A DNA stretch of 36,408 nucleotides from an uncultured Erysipelotrichaceae bacterium (GTDB lineage Bacteria > Bacillota_I > Bacilli_A > RF39 > UBA660), in contig CADBNE010000007.1 in assembly GCA_902795975.1 (NCBI GenBank), forward strand, positions 1 to 36,408, written 5' to 3'. How positions within the stretch are numbered: the stretch's first letter is position 1; each line of letters starts with the position of its first letter. Below, in pieces: positions 16,855-23,731 of this stretch. The position numbers and the translations under genes were made by a program. The notes under the pieces are model-generated. The model was not told the DNA's origin. It saw only the letters and a program-made list of their open reading frames with translations, and did no database searches.

Positions 16855-16883
16855 ATTATATCATACATACGTACGTATGTAAA
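16855..16883 (-). promoter_or_regulatory. promoter of rmuC containing a palindromic operator candidate
   Basis: -35 TTTACA (16883-16878), 17-base spacer, -10 TATAAT (16860-16855) preceded by TGA. The spacer and half of the -35 are occupied by a perfect palindrome at 16864-16881 built on TACATACGT and its complement. This is an ideal place for a dimeric repressor. Confidence 0.75.
16864..16881. promoter_or_regulatory. perfect 18-bp palindrome, putative operator
   Basis: TACATACGT followed directly by its reverse complement ACGTATGTA, with no spacer. It overlaps the rmuC -35 and fills most of the spacer. The sequence is more GC-rich than its surroundings, and no matching second copy was noticed in this window. 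Confidence 0.65.
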
Positions 16884-16889
16884 TGATAA

Positions 16890-16925
16890 ATTAAAAGTAT
16901 ATAGTTTTATTTACTATATACTTTT
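16890..16925 (-). terminator. terminator of the secreted lysozyme-like gene
   Basis: A perfect 12-bp stem (16925-16914 with 16904-16893) and a 9-base loop. The trailing U run is interrupted (UUUUAAUUU). The stop codon of the gene at 16907 is in the loop. Confidence 0.72.
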
Positions 16926-17851
16926 TGATAACTATCTATACTAGTAAAATCTCCATATTCACTTTGTACATTAGATACCCATCCAGATATCTTACCTGCA
17001 TAATGATCAGCATAATCAGGATTATATCTACATGCAAAAGAATATATTACAGAATTAATATCACTAGCACCATTACTTCTTATAGATACTAATTTATTAT
17101 ATATAAGTTTTACTTCTCTATACATACCAAATTCTGGTGTAGAATACATACCATATTCACCATTACATCCTGCTTCTCCATATATTCTTATACCACCATA
17201 ATTATTATCATATACACATCTTTCTGATATACCTCTACCTGTCTCTTCTCTAAATGCTGCTAATACTATATATTTATCATCATTACACATACAAAGATTA
17301 TCACTAAATTCTATCATAATTTTTTCTTTTTCTTCACAAGTCATTTCTGGTCTTATTTCTTTATCATTAGTATATACACTTAATAATCCATTATCATTTG
17401 AATAACTAAATAGTGTACACATTATACCACCACGTATAGATTGATAATCATTTTCTATAGTATCAATACTATTATTTATTATATCTAATGCTTCATCATA
17501 AGATAACTTAGTATATCCTGCATATTTATTAATAAATAAATCTAAATCCTCAATAGCTAAATCATTATTCTTTAAACTTTCTAAATTTCTTATATGTTTA
17601 TATATATCAATTGGTTCAGTTGTAGTTACTACAGTAGTTGTTGTTGTAGTTGTACTCACTGTTGTTGTAGTATTAGTAGTACTTGTTGTAGTACTTTCTA
17701 TATTATCACTATTATCTATATAATTTGAAGAATAAACTAAAGCTTTAGCTCTATATTTATCTTCTTTTTGTAATTCACTACATGTACATATAGTTGGAAC
17801 TAATACTGCTGATACAGTAGCTGCAAATACTCTTAATTTAACTAATTTCAT
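16907..17851 (-). CDS. secreted lysozyme/glucosaminidase-like protein with Thr-rich linker
   Basis: The N-terminus has a signal peptide (basic KLVKLR, then a hydrophobic stretch to about residue 24). A low-complexity Thr/Ser linker (about 52-80) precedes a globular domain of about 230 residues. Near 195-240 it reads AAFREETGRGISERCVYDNN, then YGGIRIYGEAGC and GMYSTPEFGMYREVKLI. A catalytic-type Glu followed by N-N-Y-G-G-I is the pattern seen in glucosaminidase/lysozyme-like hydrolases, so wall cleavage is likely. Eight or so cysteines may form disulfides. ATG 17851 follows AAGGGGA; a longer frame starting 7 codons upstream lacks a ribosome site. It is monocistronic. Family assignment is tentative. 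Confidence 0.6.
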   Translation of the reverse strand: MKLVKLRVFAATVSAVLVPTICTCSELQKEDKYRAKALVYSSNYIDNSDNIESTTTSTTNTTTTVSTTTTTTTVVTTTEPIDIYKHIRNLESLKNNDLAIEDLDLFINKYAGYTKLSYDEALDIINNSIDTIENDYQSIRGGIMCTLFSYSNDNGLLSVYTNDKEIRPEMTCEEKEKIMIEFSDNLCMCNDDKYIVLAAFREETGRGISERCVYDNNYGGIRIYGEAGCNGEYGMYSTPEFGMYREVKLIYNKLVSIRSNGASDINSVIYSFACRYNPDYADHYAGKISGWVSNVQSEYGDFTSIDSYQKVYSK

Positions 17852-17880
17852 AACACATATCCCCTTCCACAAACCTCAAT

Positions 17881-17909
17881 AGTATACCAACTCAAATTAT
17901 ATGTGTCAA
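17881..17909 (-). promoter_or_regulatory. promoter of the secreted lysozyme-like gene
   Basis: Perfect -35 TTGACA (17909-17904), 17-base spacer, -10 TATACT (17886-17881) with TGG before it. Confidence 0.8.
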
Positions 17910-17910
17910 G

Positions 17911-17950
17911 AAAAAATAAAAAAGAATAAGGTAAAATGTAAACCTTATTC
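17911..17950 (-). terminator. terminator of the nfeD-SPFH operon
   Basis: A 9-bp stem GAATAAGGT/ACCTTATTC (17950-17942 with 17932-17924), followed by UUUUUUAUUUUUU. Confidence 0.85.
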
Positions 17951-18868
17951 TCCTTTTTTATTTAATACTTCATTTAATGTAGTACCTAAAGTAGCAATAC
18001 CTTGCATATCAGAAGGAACTATAATTTTAGTAGCTTCTCCATTTGCTAAATCTTTTAATGCATCAAATCCTTTAAGTCTTAATACTGCTTCATTAGCATC
18101 AGCTTGCTTTAACATATTAATACCTTGAGCTTCTGCCTCTTGTAATAATCTTATACCATCAGCTTCTGCTTGTTTTAATTTAAGCATTGCTTCTGCTTCA
18201 CCTTCAGCAATTCTAATCTTAGATTCTTTATCTGCTTCAGCTCTTAAAATAGCACTTTCTTTTTGACCTTCAGCAATTAAGATGTTAGATTTCTTTTCAC
18301 CTTCAGCTTGAAGAATTTTTTCACGACGTTCACGTTCTGCACGCATTTGTTTTTCCATTGCTTCTTGAATATCTCTTGGTGTAATAATATTTTTAACTTC
18401 TACACGATTTATTTTAATCCCCCAAGGGTCAGTTGCTTCATCAAGAATAGCACGCATTTTTGTATTAATTATATCTCTTGATGTAAGTGTTTGGTCTAAC
18501 TCTAATTCACCAATTAAATTTCTTAATGTAGTAGCTGTTAAATTTTCAATAGCATTTATAGGATTTTCTACACCATAAGTATATAATTTTGCATCAGTAA
18601 TTTGAAAATAAACTACTGTATCTATTTGCATAGTAACATTATCTTTTGTAATAACAGGTTGTGGTGGGAAATCTTTAACAATTTCCTTTAAAGTAACAAC
18701 ATTAGATATTCTATCTACAAATGGAATTTTAAAATGTAAACCATTTCTCCATGTAGTTAAATAAGAACCTAATCTTTCAATAACATATACTCTTGCTTGA
18801 GGTACAATCTTAATATTTGGTACAACAAGTAAGAATACTAAAACTAAAATAACAACAAAAATTTCCAT
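17945..18868 (-). CDS. SPFH/band-7 protein (QmcA/paraslipin type)
   Basis: A 307-residue membrane-anchored scaffold protein. One N-terminal helix (about 2-20) is followed by the SPFH domain (about 24-180, with VPQARVYVIERLGSYLTTWR and VTMQIDTVVYFQITDA) and a long Ala/Glu-rich coiled coil (about 175-260) that drives oligomerisation. The C-terminal IIVPSDMQGIATLG resembles QmcA/YbbK. Such proteins form rings or rafts at the membrane and often pair with NfeD proteins; here an NfeD-like gene lies 2 bases upstream. Close relatives also include FtsH regulators HflK/C, but the NfeD partner favours the paraslipin type. Confidence 0.9.
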   Translation of the reverse strand: MEIFVVILVLVFLLVVPNIKIVPQARVYVIERLGSYLTTWRNGLHFKIPFVDRISNVVTLKEIVKDFPPQPVITKDNVTMQIDTVVYFQITDAKLYTYGVENPINAIENLTATTLRNLIGELELDQTLTSRDIINTKMRAILDEATDPWGIKINRVEVKNIITPRDIQEAMEKQMRAERERREKILQAEGEKKSNILIAEGQKESAILRAEADKESKIRIAEGEAEAMLKLKQAEADGIRLLQEAEAQGINMLKQADANEAVLRLKGFDALKDLANGEATKIIVPSDMQGIATLGTTLNEVLNKKGE

Positions 18869-18870
18869 AA

Positions 18871-19299
18871 TTAATCCTCTTTCTTTCTAACTTTTAATTT
18901 TACTCCATCAATACTTAATACTACTATAGTACTACCTTCTTCTATATCATTATCACTAATAGCACTCCATTTTTTACCATCTACTTTTACTTCTCCTATT
19001 TCAAATTTAGTAATACTCTCAGTAACAATACCTTCCATACCTATTACTCTATCTAAATTTGTTTTTACTTCATCTACTTTTAATAATCTAGTAAGTAATG
19101 GTTTAGTCGTAATAAGTAAGATAGTTCCTAGAACTGCAAATACACCAAATTGAATAATAAAATTATCAACAAAGAATGATAATATAAGAGCTACTATAGC
19201 ACTCACTACATACCATATTGTAGTTAAATTAATACTAAGTATTTCAGCAATAGTTAAAATAATTATAGCAGCAATCCAAAATGTCATATAAAAATCCAT
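18871..19299 (-). CDS. NfeD-like membrane protein
   Basis: Short (142-residue) NfeD form: about three N-terminal helices (residues 5-66) and a C-terminal OB-fold (about 80-140) with GMEGIVTESI and GEVKVDGKKWSAIS, the usual NfeD-C pattern. It lacks the ClpP-like protease domain of long NfeD. It is thought to bind or organise the SPFH partner encoded immediately downstream (2-base gap). ATG follows AAAGGTGG. Confidence 0.9.
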   Translation of the reverse strand: MDFYMTFWIAAIIILTIAEILSINLTTIWYVVSAIVALILSFFVDNFIIQFGVFAVLGTILLITTKPLLTRLLKVDEVKTNLDRVIGMEGIVTESITKFEIGEVKVDGKKWSAISDNDIEEGSTIVVLSIDGVKLKVRKKED

Positions 19300-19318
19300 A
19301 CTTCACCACCTTTGGCAT

Positions 19319-19362
19319 ATTATACCATATTTTATGATTTAATAGCTAATTATATTATACCA
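19319..19362 (-). promoter_or_regulatory. tandem extended -10 promoter elements upstream of nfeD
   Basis: Two copies of ATATGGTATAATAT, with -10 hexamers at 19359-19354 and 19324-19319, 35 bases apart. Both are perfect TATAAT with TGG before them; neither has a convincing -35. Confidence 0.55.
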
Positions 19363-19393
19363 TATTTACTATATTTTTTTATTGATATATATA

Positions 19394-19429
19394 CAAAAAA
19401 AAGAAATAAACATACTTGTTTATTTCTTT
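19394..19429 (-). terminator. terminator of the racemase-ligase-AsnB operon
   Basis: A perfect 13-bp stem (19429-19417 with 19412-19400), a 4-base loop and a U run, 5 bases after the asnB stop. Confidence 0.9.
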
Positions 19430-19433
19430 TTAA

Positions 19434-21251
19434 TTAAGCTTCTTTAAAATACTTTTTATACCATAATAAGAAACATAAAATAGTATACACTTTACGACCA
19501 TTATTAGCTACATTATTATAATGATCATCTAATAATTTTAATACTTGTTCTTGATCAAAGAATTCTTTTGTAAAATCTTCATTAATAACATCTTTAACCC
19601 AATTATACCATTTCTCTTCTTTTATCCATATTGCAAATGGAACTGGAAAACCTTTTTTCTTTCTCTTTGCCCATTCTTCTGGAATTGTTAATTCAGAAGC
19701 TTTTCTTAAACACATTTTATCAACTTTATATTTATTTGGAATTGATAAAGCTTGTTTAAATACTTCTTTATCTAAGAATGGTACTCTTAATTCTAGACTA
19801 TGTGCCATAGTCATCTTATCAGCTTTAAGTAAGATATCTCTTGGTAACCATAAATTCATATCAACAAATTGTTTTTTAACAATATCTGGTTGACCTTTAA
19901 CTTTATCAAAATATGGTTTAGTTATATCTTTAAATCCAATATCAGTTCTATATTTTTCAGTTAAAATGTTATTAGCACCCTCATCATCAAATATAAATGC
20001 TTGACCTACATAATAATCTTCAATATCTTGTCCACCTCTTACTAAAAATTGTTGACCTTTAAAATATTTACGATTAATAGATAAGTTTTTAACACCTTTT
20101 CTAATAAATTTTGGAACAAATTTTTGATAACGATTAAATGCTGGTGTTGGATTATATGATTCATATCCACCATATAATTCATCAGCACCTTCACCTGATA
20201 ATACAACTTTAACATCTTGTGCTGCTAAAGCAGATAAATGATAAAGTGCTACTGCAGAAAGGTTTGCATGTGGTTCATCAGAATGATATTGAACAGATTC
20301 TAATGAATTAAAGAACTCTTCTGGAGTAATTAAATGTCTCTTATTATTAATTTTTAATATATCAGATAATTCTTTAGCATAATTAGTTTCATTAAATTTT
20401 TGAAAATCAAATCCTACAGAATAAGTTGTATCTGGTTTTAATACTGATACAATATAACTTGAATCTACACCACCAGAAAGGAATGCACCAACTTTAACAT
20501 CACTTATTCTATGATACTTAACTGAACTATGTATCATGCTATCTATATCTTTAGTTAATTGTTCTAAATTTGTTTTATTTTCTGTATAAGAGAAATCAAA
20601 ATAAGAATTAATTTCTAAATTACCATTTTCATATACAAAATAATGTCCTGGATTTAATCTATATACATTTTCAAAAAATGTTTCATCTAATACAGAATAT
20701 TGAAAAGTTAAATAACTCTTTAATGATTCTCTATTTAATTTTTTTTCAAAACTTGGATGTTTTAAAAAACTCTTAATTTCAGAACCCCAAATAAATGTAT
20801 CATCTTTTTTATAATAATAAAATGGTTTAATTCCAAAATAATCTCTAGCTCCAAATAATCTTTTCTTATTTTTATCCCAAATTACAAAAGCAAACATTCC
20901 TCTTAATTTTTTTACTATCTCTGTTCCATATTCCTCATATCCATGAAGAATAGTTTCAGTATCAGAATTAGTTTTAAATTCATAACCTTTATTTTTTAAT
21001 TCTTCTTGTAATTCTTGATAATTATATATTTCACCATTAAATGTTAATACAATACTTTCATCTTTGTTTAACATAGGTTGACGACCATTAGCTAAATCTA
21101 TAATACTAAGTCTTCTAAAACCTAAATTAACATCTTCATCTTGATAATAACTTTCATCATCTGGTCCACGGTGAATAATAGTATCATTCATTAATTTAAT
21201 TATATTTTTATCATTTACTTTTTTATCTATATATCCTACAAATCCACACAT
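19434..21251 (-). CDS. asnB: glutamine-dependent asparagine synthase-type amidotransferase
   Basis: Class II amidotransferase. ATG 21251 puts Cys directly after Met (MCGFVGYID), the N-terminal nucleophile that frees ammonia from glutamine; longer frames would bury it. The glutaminase domain (about 1-200) has IIHRGPDDE and FNGEIYNYQE. The synthase domain (about 215-600) has the pyrophosphate-binding AFLSGGVDSSY near 258 and SGEGADELYGGY. Free asparagine synthesis is possible, but the same family amidates peptidoglycan (AsnH on D-Asp in Lactococcus, AsnB1 on mDAP in Lactobacillus). Its place after an Aslfm-like ligase, one base after that gene's stop (TAA-T-ATG), favours a wall role. Confidence 0.9.
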   Translation of the reverse strand: MCGFVGYIDKKVNDKNIIKLMNDTIIHRGPDDESYYQDEDVNLGFRRLSIIDLANGRQPMLNKDESIVLTFNGEIYNYQELQEELKNKGYEFKTNSDTETILHGYEEYGTEIVKKLRGMFAFVIWDKNKKRLFGARDYFGIKPFYYYKKDDTFIWGSEIKSFLKHPSFEKKLNRESLKSYLTFQYSVLDETFFENVYRLNPGHYFVYENGNLEINSYFDFSYTENKTNLEQLTKDIDSMIHSSVKYHRISDVKVGAFLSGGVDSSYIVSVLKPDTTYSVGFDFQKFNETNYAKELSDILKINNKRHLITPEEFFNSLESVQYHSDEPHANLSAVALYHLSALAAQDVKVVLSGEGADELYGGYESYNPTPAFNRYQKFVPKFIRKGVKNLSINRKYFKGQQFLVRGGQDIEDYYVGQAFIFDDEGANNILTEKYRTDIGFKDITKPYFDKVKGQPDIVKKQFVDMNLWLPRDILLKADKMTMAHSLELRVPFLDKEVFKQALSIPNKYKVDKMCLRKASELTIPEEWAKRKKKGFPVPFAIWIKEEKWYNWVKDVINEDFTKEFFDQEQVLKLLDDHYNNVANNGRKVYTILCFLLWYKKYFKEA

Positions 21252-21252
21252 A

Positions 21253-22464
21253 TTACCACTTACACTTTCTATATTTTCTAACAAAATTAATTTTTCTTAA
21301 AAATAACCACATTTTTCTCTTTAAATGTTTATCTTCTTTACAATTTAATGGATCACAATATTTCTTTTGTTTCTTTAAATTAATTATTTCTTTTTTTATT
21401 TTTTCATTATTTACATTTTCTTTAATAACTTTCATTGGAACAAATGATAAAACCATTTTCTCATCTATAAAATGGAAATCAAATTCTTTTCCATATATTA
21501 ATTCATCAACTAAATATTTTACTAAATTATATCCACAAGCTGTTAAATAATAACTACTACGTGCTTGTCTAGGATTAATTTCTAATATTTTAAATTTTTG
21601 AGATTTTTTATCATATTTTAAATCAAACTCACATATACCATGATAGTTTAATGATTCTAAGAATTCCTTTAATTCTTCTACTGTTTCTTTTGTATTATTA
21701 TATTCATTAAAACCATTTACTAATACTGTACAATTTCCTATTCCAGTAATAGTATGTTCTTGTAAAGCTATTTGAGCAAATGACATTAATTTTACTTTAC
21801 CATTTTTGTCACAATATGATATACAGTCAAATAAATAACTATCATCGCCCTCAATAAACTCTTGTAAAATTAAATTTCCTTTATATCCTGAATCTTTTAT
21901 TTTTTTAATTACATTTAATAATTCTTCTTCACTAAATATTTTAAATACTTTAGCTTGTCCTACAAATTCATGTTCATGATATTCTATACCATCACCTGGT
22001 TTTAATATCAATTCATATCCTAATTCGTTAACTCTATTTAAATCTAATTCATCTTCTATATTATAGATATATGTTTTAGGAATATTTTTATCTGCAAATC
22101 TTCTATAAAATCTATCTTTGACTAATAAATCATTTAATAAATCAACACTTATAGTATGGAATACAAAATATTGTTTTAAAAAATCTTGATTTTCTTGCAT
22201 TAATCTAACATAGTTATCGTTTGAAGGAACTAATAGTATCTTTTTATCTTTATTTTCTTCATAAAACTTCATCATTTCATCTTTTACAATATTAAAATCA
22301 TGTGAATCTTTAACATATGTAATTTCAAGAATATTACTTAAACTTGTAAAATTCATAGGAGTCATTCCTATAAGATGAGCTTTTTTATGATATTGTTCAT
22401 AACAATTTCTAGCCATATAATAAGCATTTATATCACTACCTAATATTAATACTTCAAAATCCAT
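21253..22464 (-). CDS. ATP-grasp ligase resembling D-aspartate ligase Aslfm
   Basis: A 403-residue ATP-grasp carboxylate-amine ligase. The opening ILGSDINAYYMARNCYEQYH recalls from memory the G-S-D-x-N-x-Y-x-M-A-R signature of the D-Asp ligase Aslfm of Enterococcus faecium and lactococci, which adds D-Asp to the Lys side chain of the wall precursor. ATP-grasp features are LKPGDGIEYHEHEF (about 148), LILQEFIEGDDSYLF (about 200) and the metal-binding KILEINPRQARSSYYLTACG (about 290). A basic tail (about 370-403, KRKMWLFLRKINFVRKYRK) may contact the membrane. AAGGA precedes the ATG. It sits between a racemase and an asparagine-synthase gene. The substrate is inferred. Confidence 0.72.
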   Translation of the reverse strand: MDFEVLILGSDINAYYMARNCYEQYHKKAHLIGMTPMNFTSLSNILEITYVKDSHDFNIVKDEMMKFYEENKDKKILLVPSNDNYVRLMQENQDFLKQYFVFHTISVDLLNDLLVKDRFYRRFADKNIPKTYIYNIEDELDLNRVNELGYELILKPGDGIEYHEHEFVGQAKVFKIFSEEELLNVIKKIKDSGYKGNLILQEFIEGDDSYLFDCISYCDKNGKVKLMSFAQIALQEHTITGIGNCTVLVNGFNEYNNTKETVEELKEFLESLNYHGICEFDLKYDKKSQKFKILEINPRQARSSYYLTACGYNLVKYLVDELIYGKEFDFHFIDEKMVLSFVPMKVIKENVNNEKIKKEIINLKKQKKYCDPLNCKEDKHLKRKMWLFLRKINFVRKYRKCKW

Positions 22465-22466
22465 AA

Positions 22467-23630
22467 TTATCCTTCTTCCTCAATATATTTACGTTCTAAA
22501 AGTGGTGAAACACTTGTCATTAACTGATGTGGAGATGTTTTAACATATCCTGCTTCAGAACGAATATTTCTAATAACATCAACTCTATCTCCTACTTTAA
22601 CTGTATCATCTATCTTTATAACAAGCATACCCATATTAACAACACCAACTATAGGATATTGTTTATCATTAATATAAACATTTCTACCTTTATGACTCAA
22701 ACTTAGTCCATCCATATATCCTGTATGAACTATAGCAACCTTACACTTACTATCAGTTTTATAACTAAATCCATAACTAATATATTCATTAGCATTTACT
22801 TCTTTAATTTCATTTACTTCACTAACTAATCTAAATGCAGGTTTTACATCAATACTAAAATCTTCATTTATTGGTGATAAATGTAACTTCTTACGTGTCA
22901 TATCTCTCTTAATCTTACGTAATTTATTTTTTAATCCATTATTATTAAAATTTCTAGGTGCTAAACCATACATAATAATACCTAATCTACATCCATTAGT
23001 AAAACTTAATTTTGGATGAATTACAACAGCATTACTACTATATATATGAACAATCTCTATTTTACTTAAATCTATATCTTCAGTTATTTTTTTAAATCTT
23101 TCTACTTGATTATCAAATCTAGTATCAATTATTCCTAAAGTACCTAAATGAGTATAAATACCTTCTAAAATAATATTATTAGAATTTATTAATTCATTAT
23201 ATATAGTATTAACTTGCTCTTTATTATTTAAACCTAATCTATTCATACCACTATCAATTTTTATATGTACTTTTAGATTATCTATATTAATATTTTTTAA
23301 TTTTAAATAATAATCATAAGAACTAATTGTAATAGTTATATTTTCTTTTGAACATATATCAATATATTCTAAATCAACTGGTTGTAAAATTAAGATTGGG
23401 CAGTCATTACTTACTTTTTTTCTTATTTCTAATGCTTCATCCAATGTAGATACTGCTAAATAATTAATTCCACTATTTAATAAATATTTAGCAACTTCCA
23501 TTCCATGTCCATACGCATTACCCTTTACAACACCTATATAATACTTATAATCATTATATTTTTTTAATATATTTTTTACATTATTTTCAATTATTGTAGT
23601 ATTAATTTCAACATATGTTTTTCTATACAT
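22467..23630 (-). CDS. alanine-racemase-fold amino acid racemase (second paralogue)
   Basis: A PLP fold-type III racemase, 387 residues. It keeps the PLP lysine (YIGVVKGNAYGHG), the IKIDSGMNRLG segment, GCRLGIIMYG and the catalytic tyrosine (HTGYMDG). Against the alr at 4780-5829 it differs in two ways: an inserted basic stretch of about 30 residues after MYGLAP (RKIKRDMTRKK), and VNMGM in place of the C-M-D-M motif, losing the conserved Asp at the active-site edge. It therefore may act on an amino acid other than alanine, such as aspartate for the ligase encoded next, though alanine is not excluded. GTG 23639 opens the frame, but AGGTG directs ATG 23630. Confidence 0.82.
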   Translation of the reverse strand: MYRKTYVEINTTIIENNVKNILKKYNDYKYYIGVVKGNAYGHGMEVAKYLLNSGINYLAVSTLDEALEIRKKVSNDCPILILQPVDLEYIDICSKENITITISSYDYYLKLKNINIDNLKVHIKIDSGMNRLGLNNKEQVNTIYNELINSNNIILEGIYTHLGTLGIIDTRFDNQVERFKKITEDIDLSKIEIVHIYSSNAVVIHPKLSFTNGCRLGIIMYGLAPRNFNNNGLKNKLRKIKRDMTRKKLHLSPINEDFSIDVKPAFRLVSEVNEIKEVNANEYISYGFSYKTDSKCKVAIVHTGYMDGLSLSHKGRNVYINDKQYPIVGVVNMGMLVIKIDDTVKVGDRVDVIRNIRSEAGYVKTSPHQLMTSVSPLLERKYIEEEG

Positions 23631-23653
23631 TTTAATCACCTACCCATAAAACT

Positions 23654-23682
23654 ATTTTAGCATATTTGAATACATTGTACAA
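23654..23682 (-). promoter_or_regulatory. promoter of the racemase-ligase-AsnB operon
   Basis: -35 TTGTAC (23682-23677), 17-base spacer, -10 TAAAAT (23659-23654) preceded by TGC. It lies downstream of the virD4 terminator, making the operon independent of the secretion genes. Confidence 0.68.
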
Positions 23683-23704
23683 CCGAATATACATTATAGG
23701 ACAC

Positions 23705-23731
23705 AAAAAAACTTACTATAAAGTAAGTTTT
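23705..23731 (-). terminator. terminator of the type IV secretion operon
   Basis: A 9-bp stem AAAACTTAC/GTAAGTTTT with a 6-base loop, then a U run. It overlaps the virD4 stop codon. Confidence 0.88.

Noticed and set aside
21252..21284. Longer N-terminus for the asparagine synthase-like protein
   Set aside because: It would place residues before the Cys that must be N-terminal; it lies within the end of the ligase gene.
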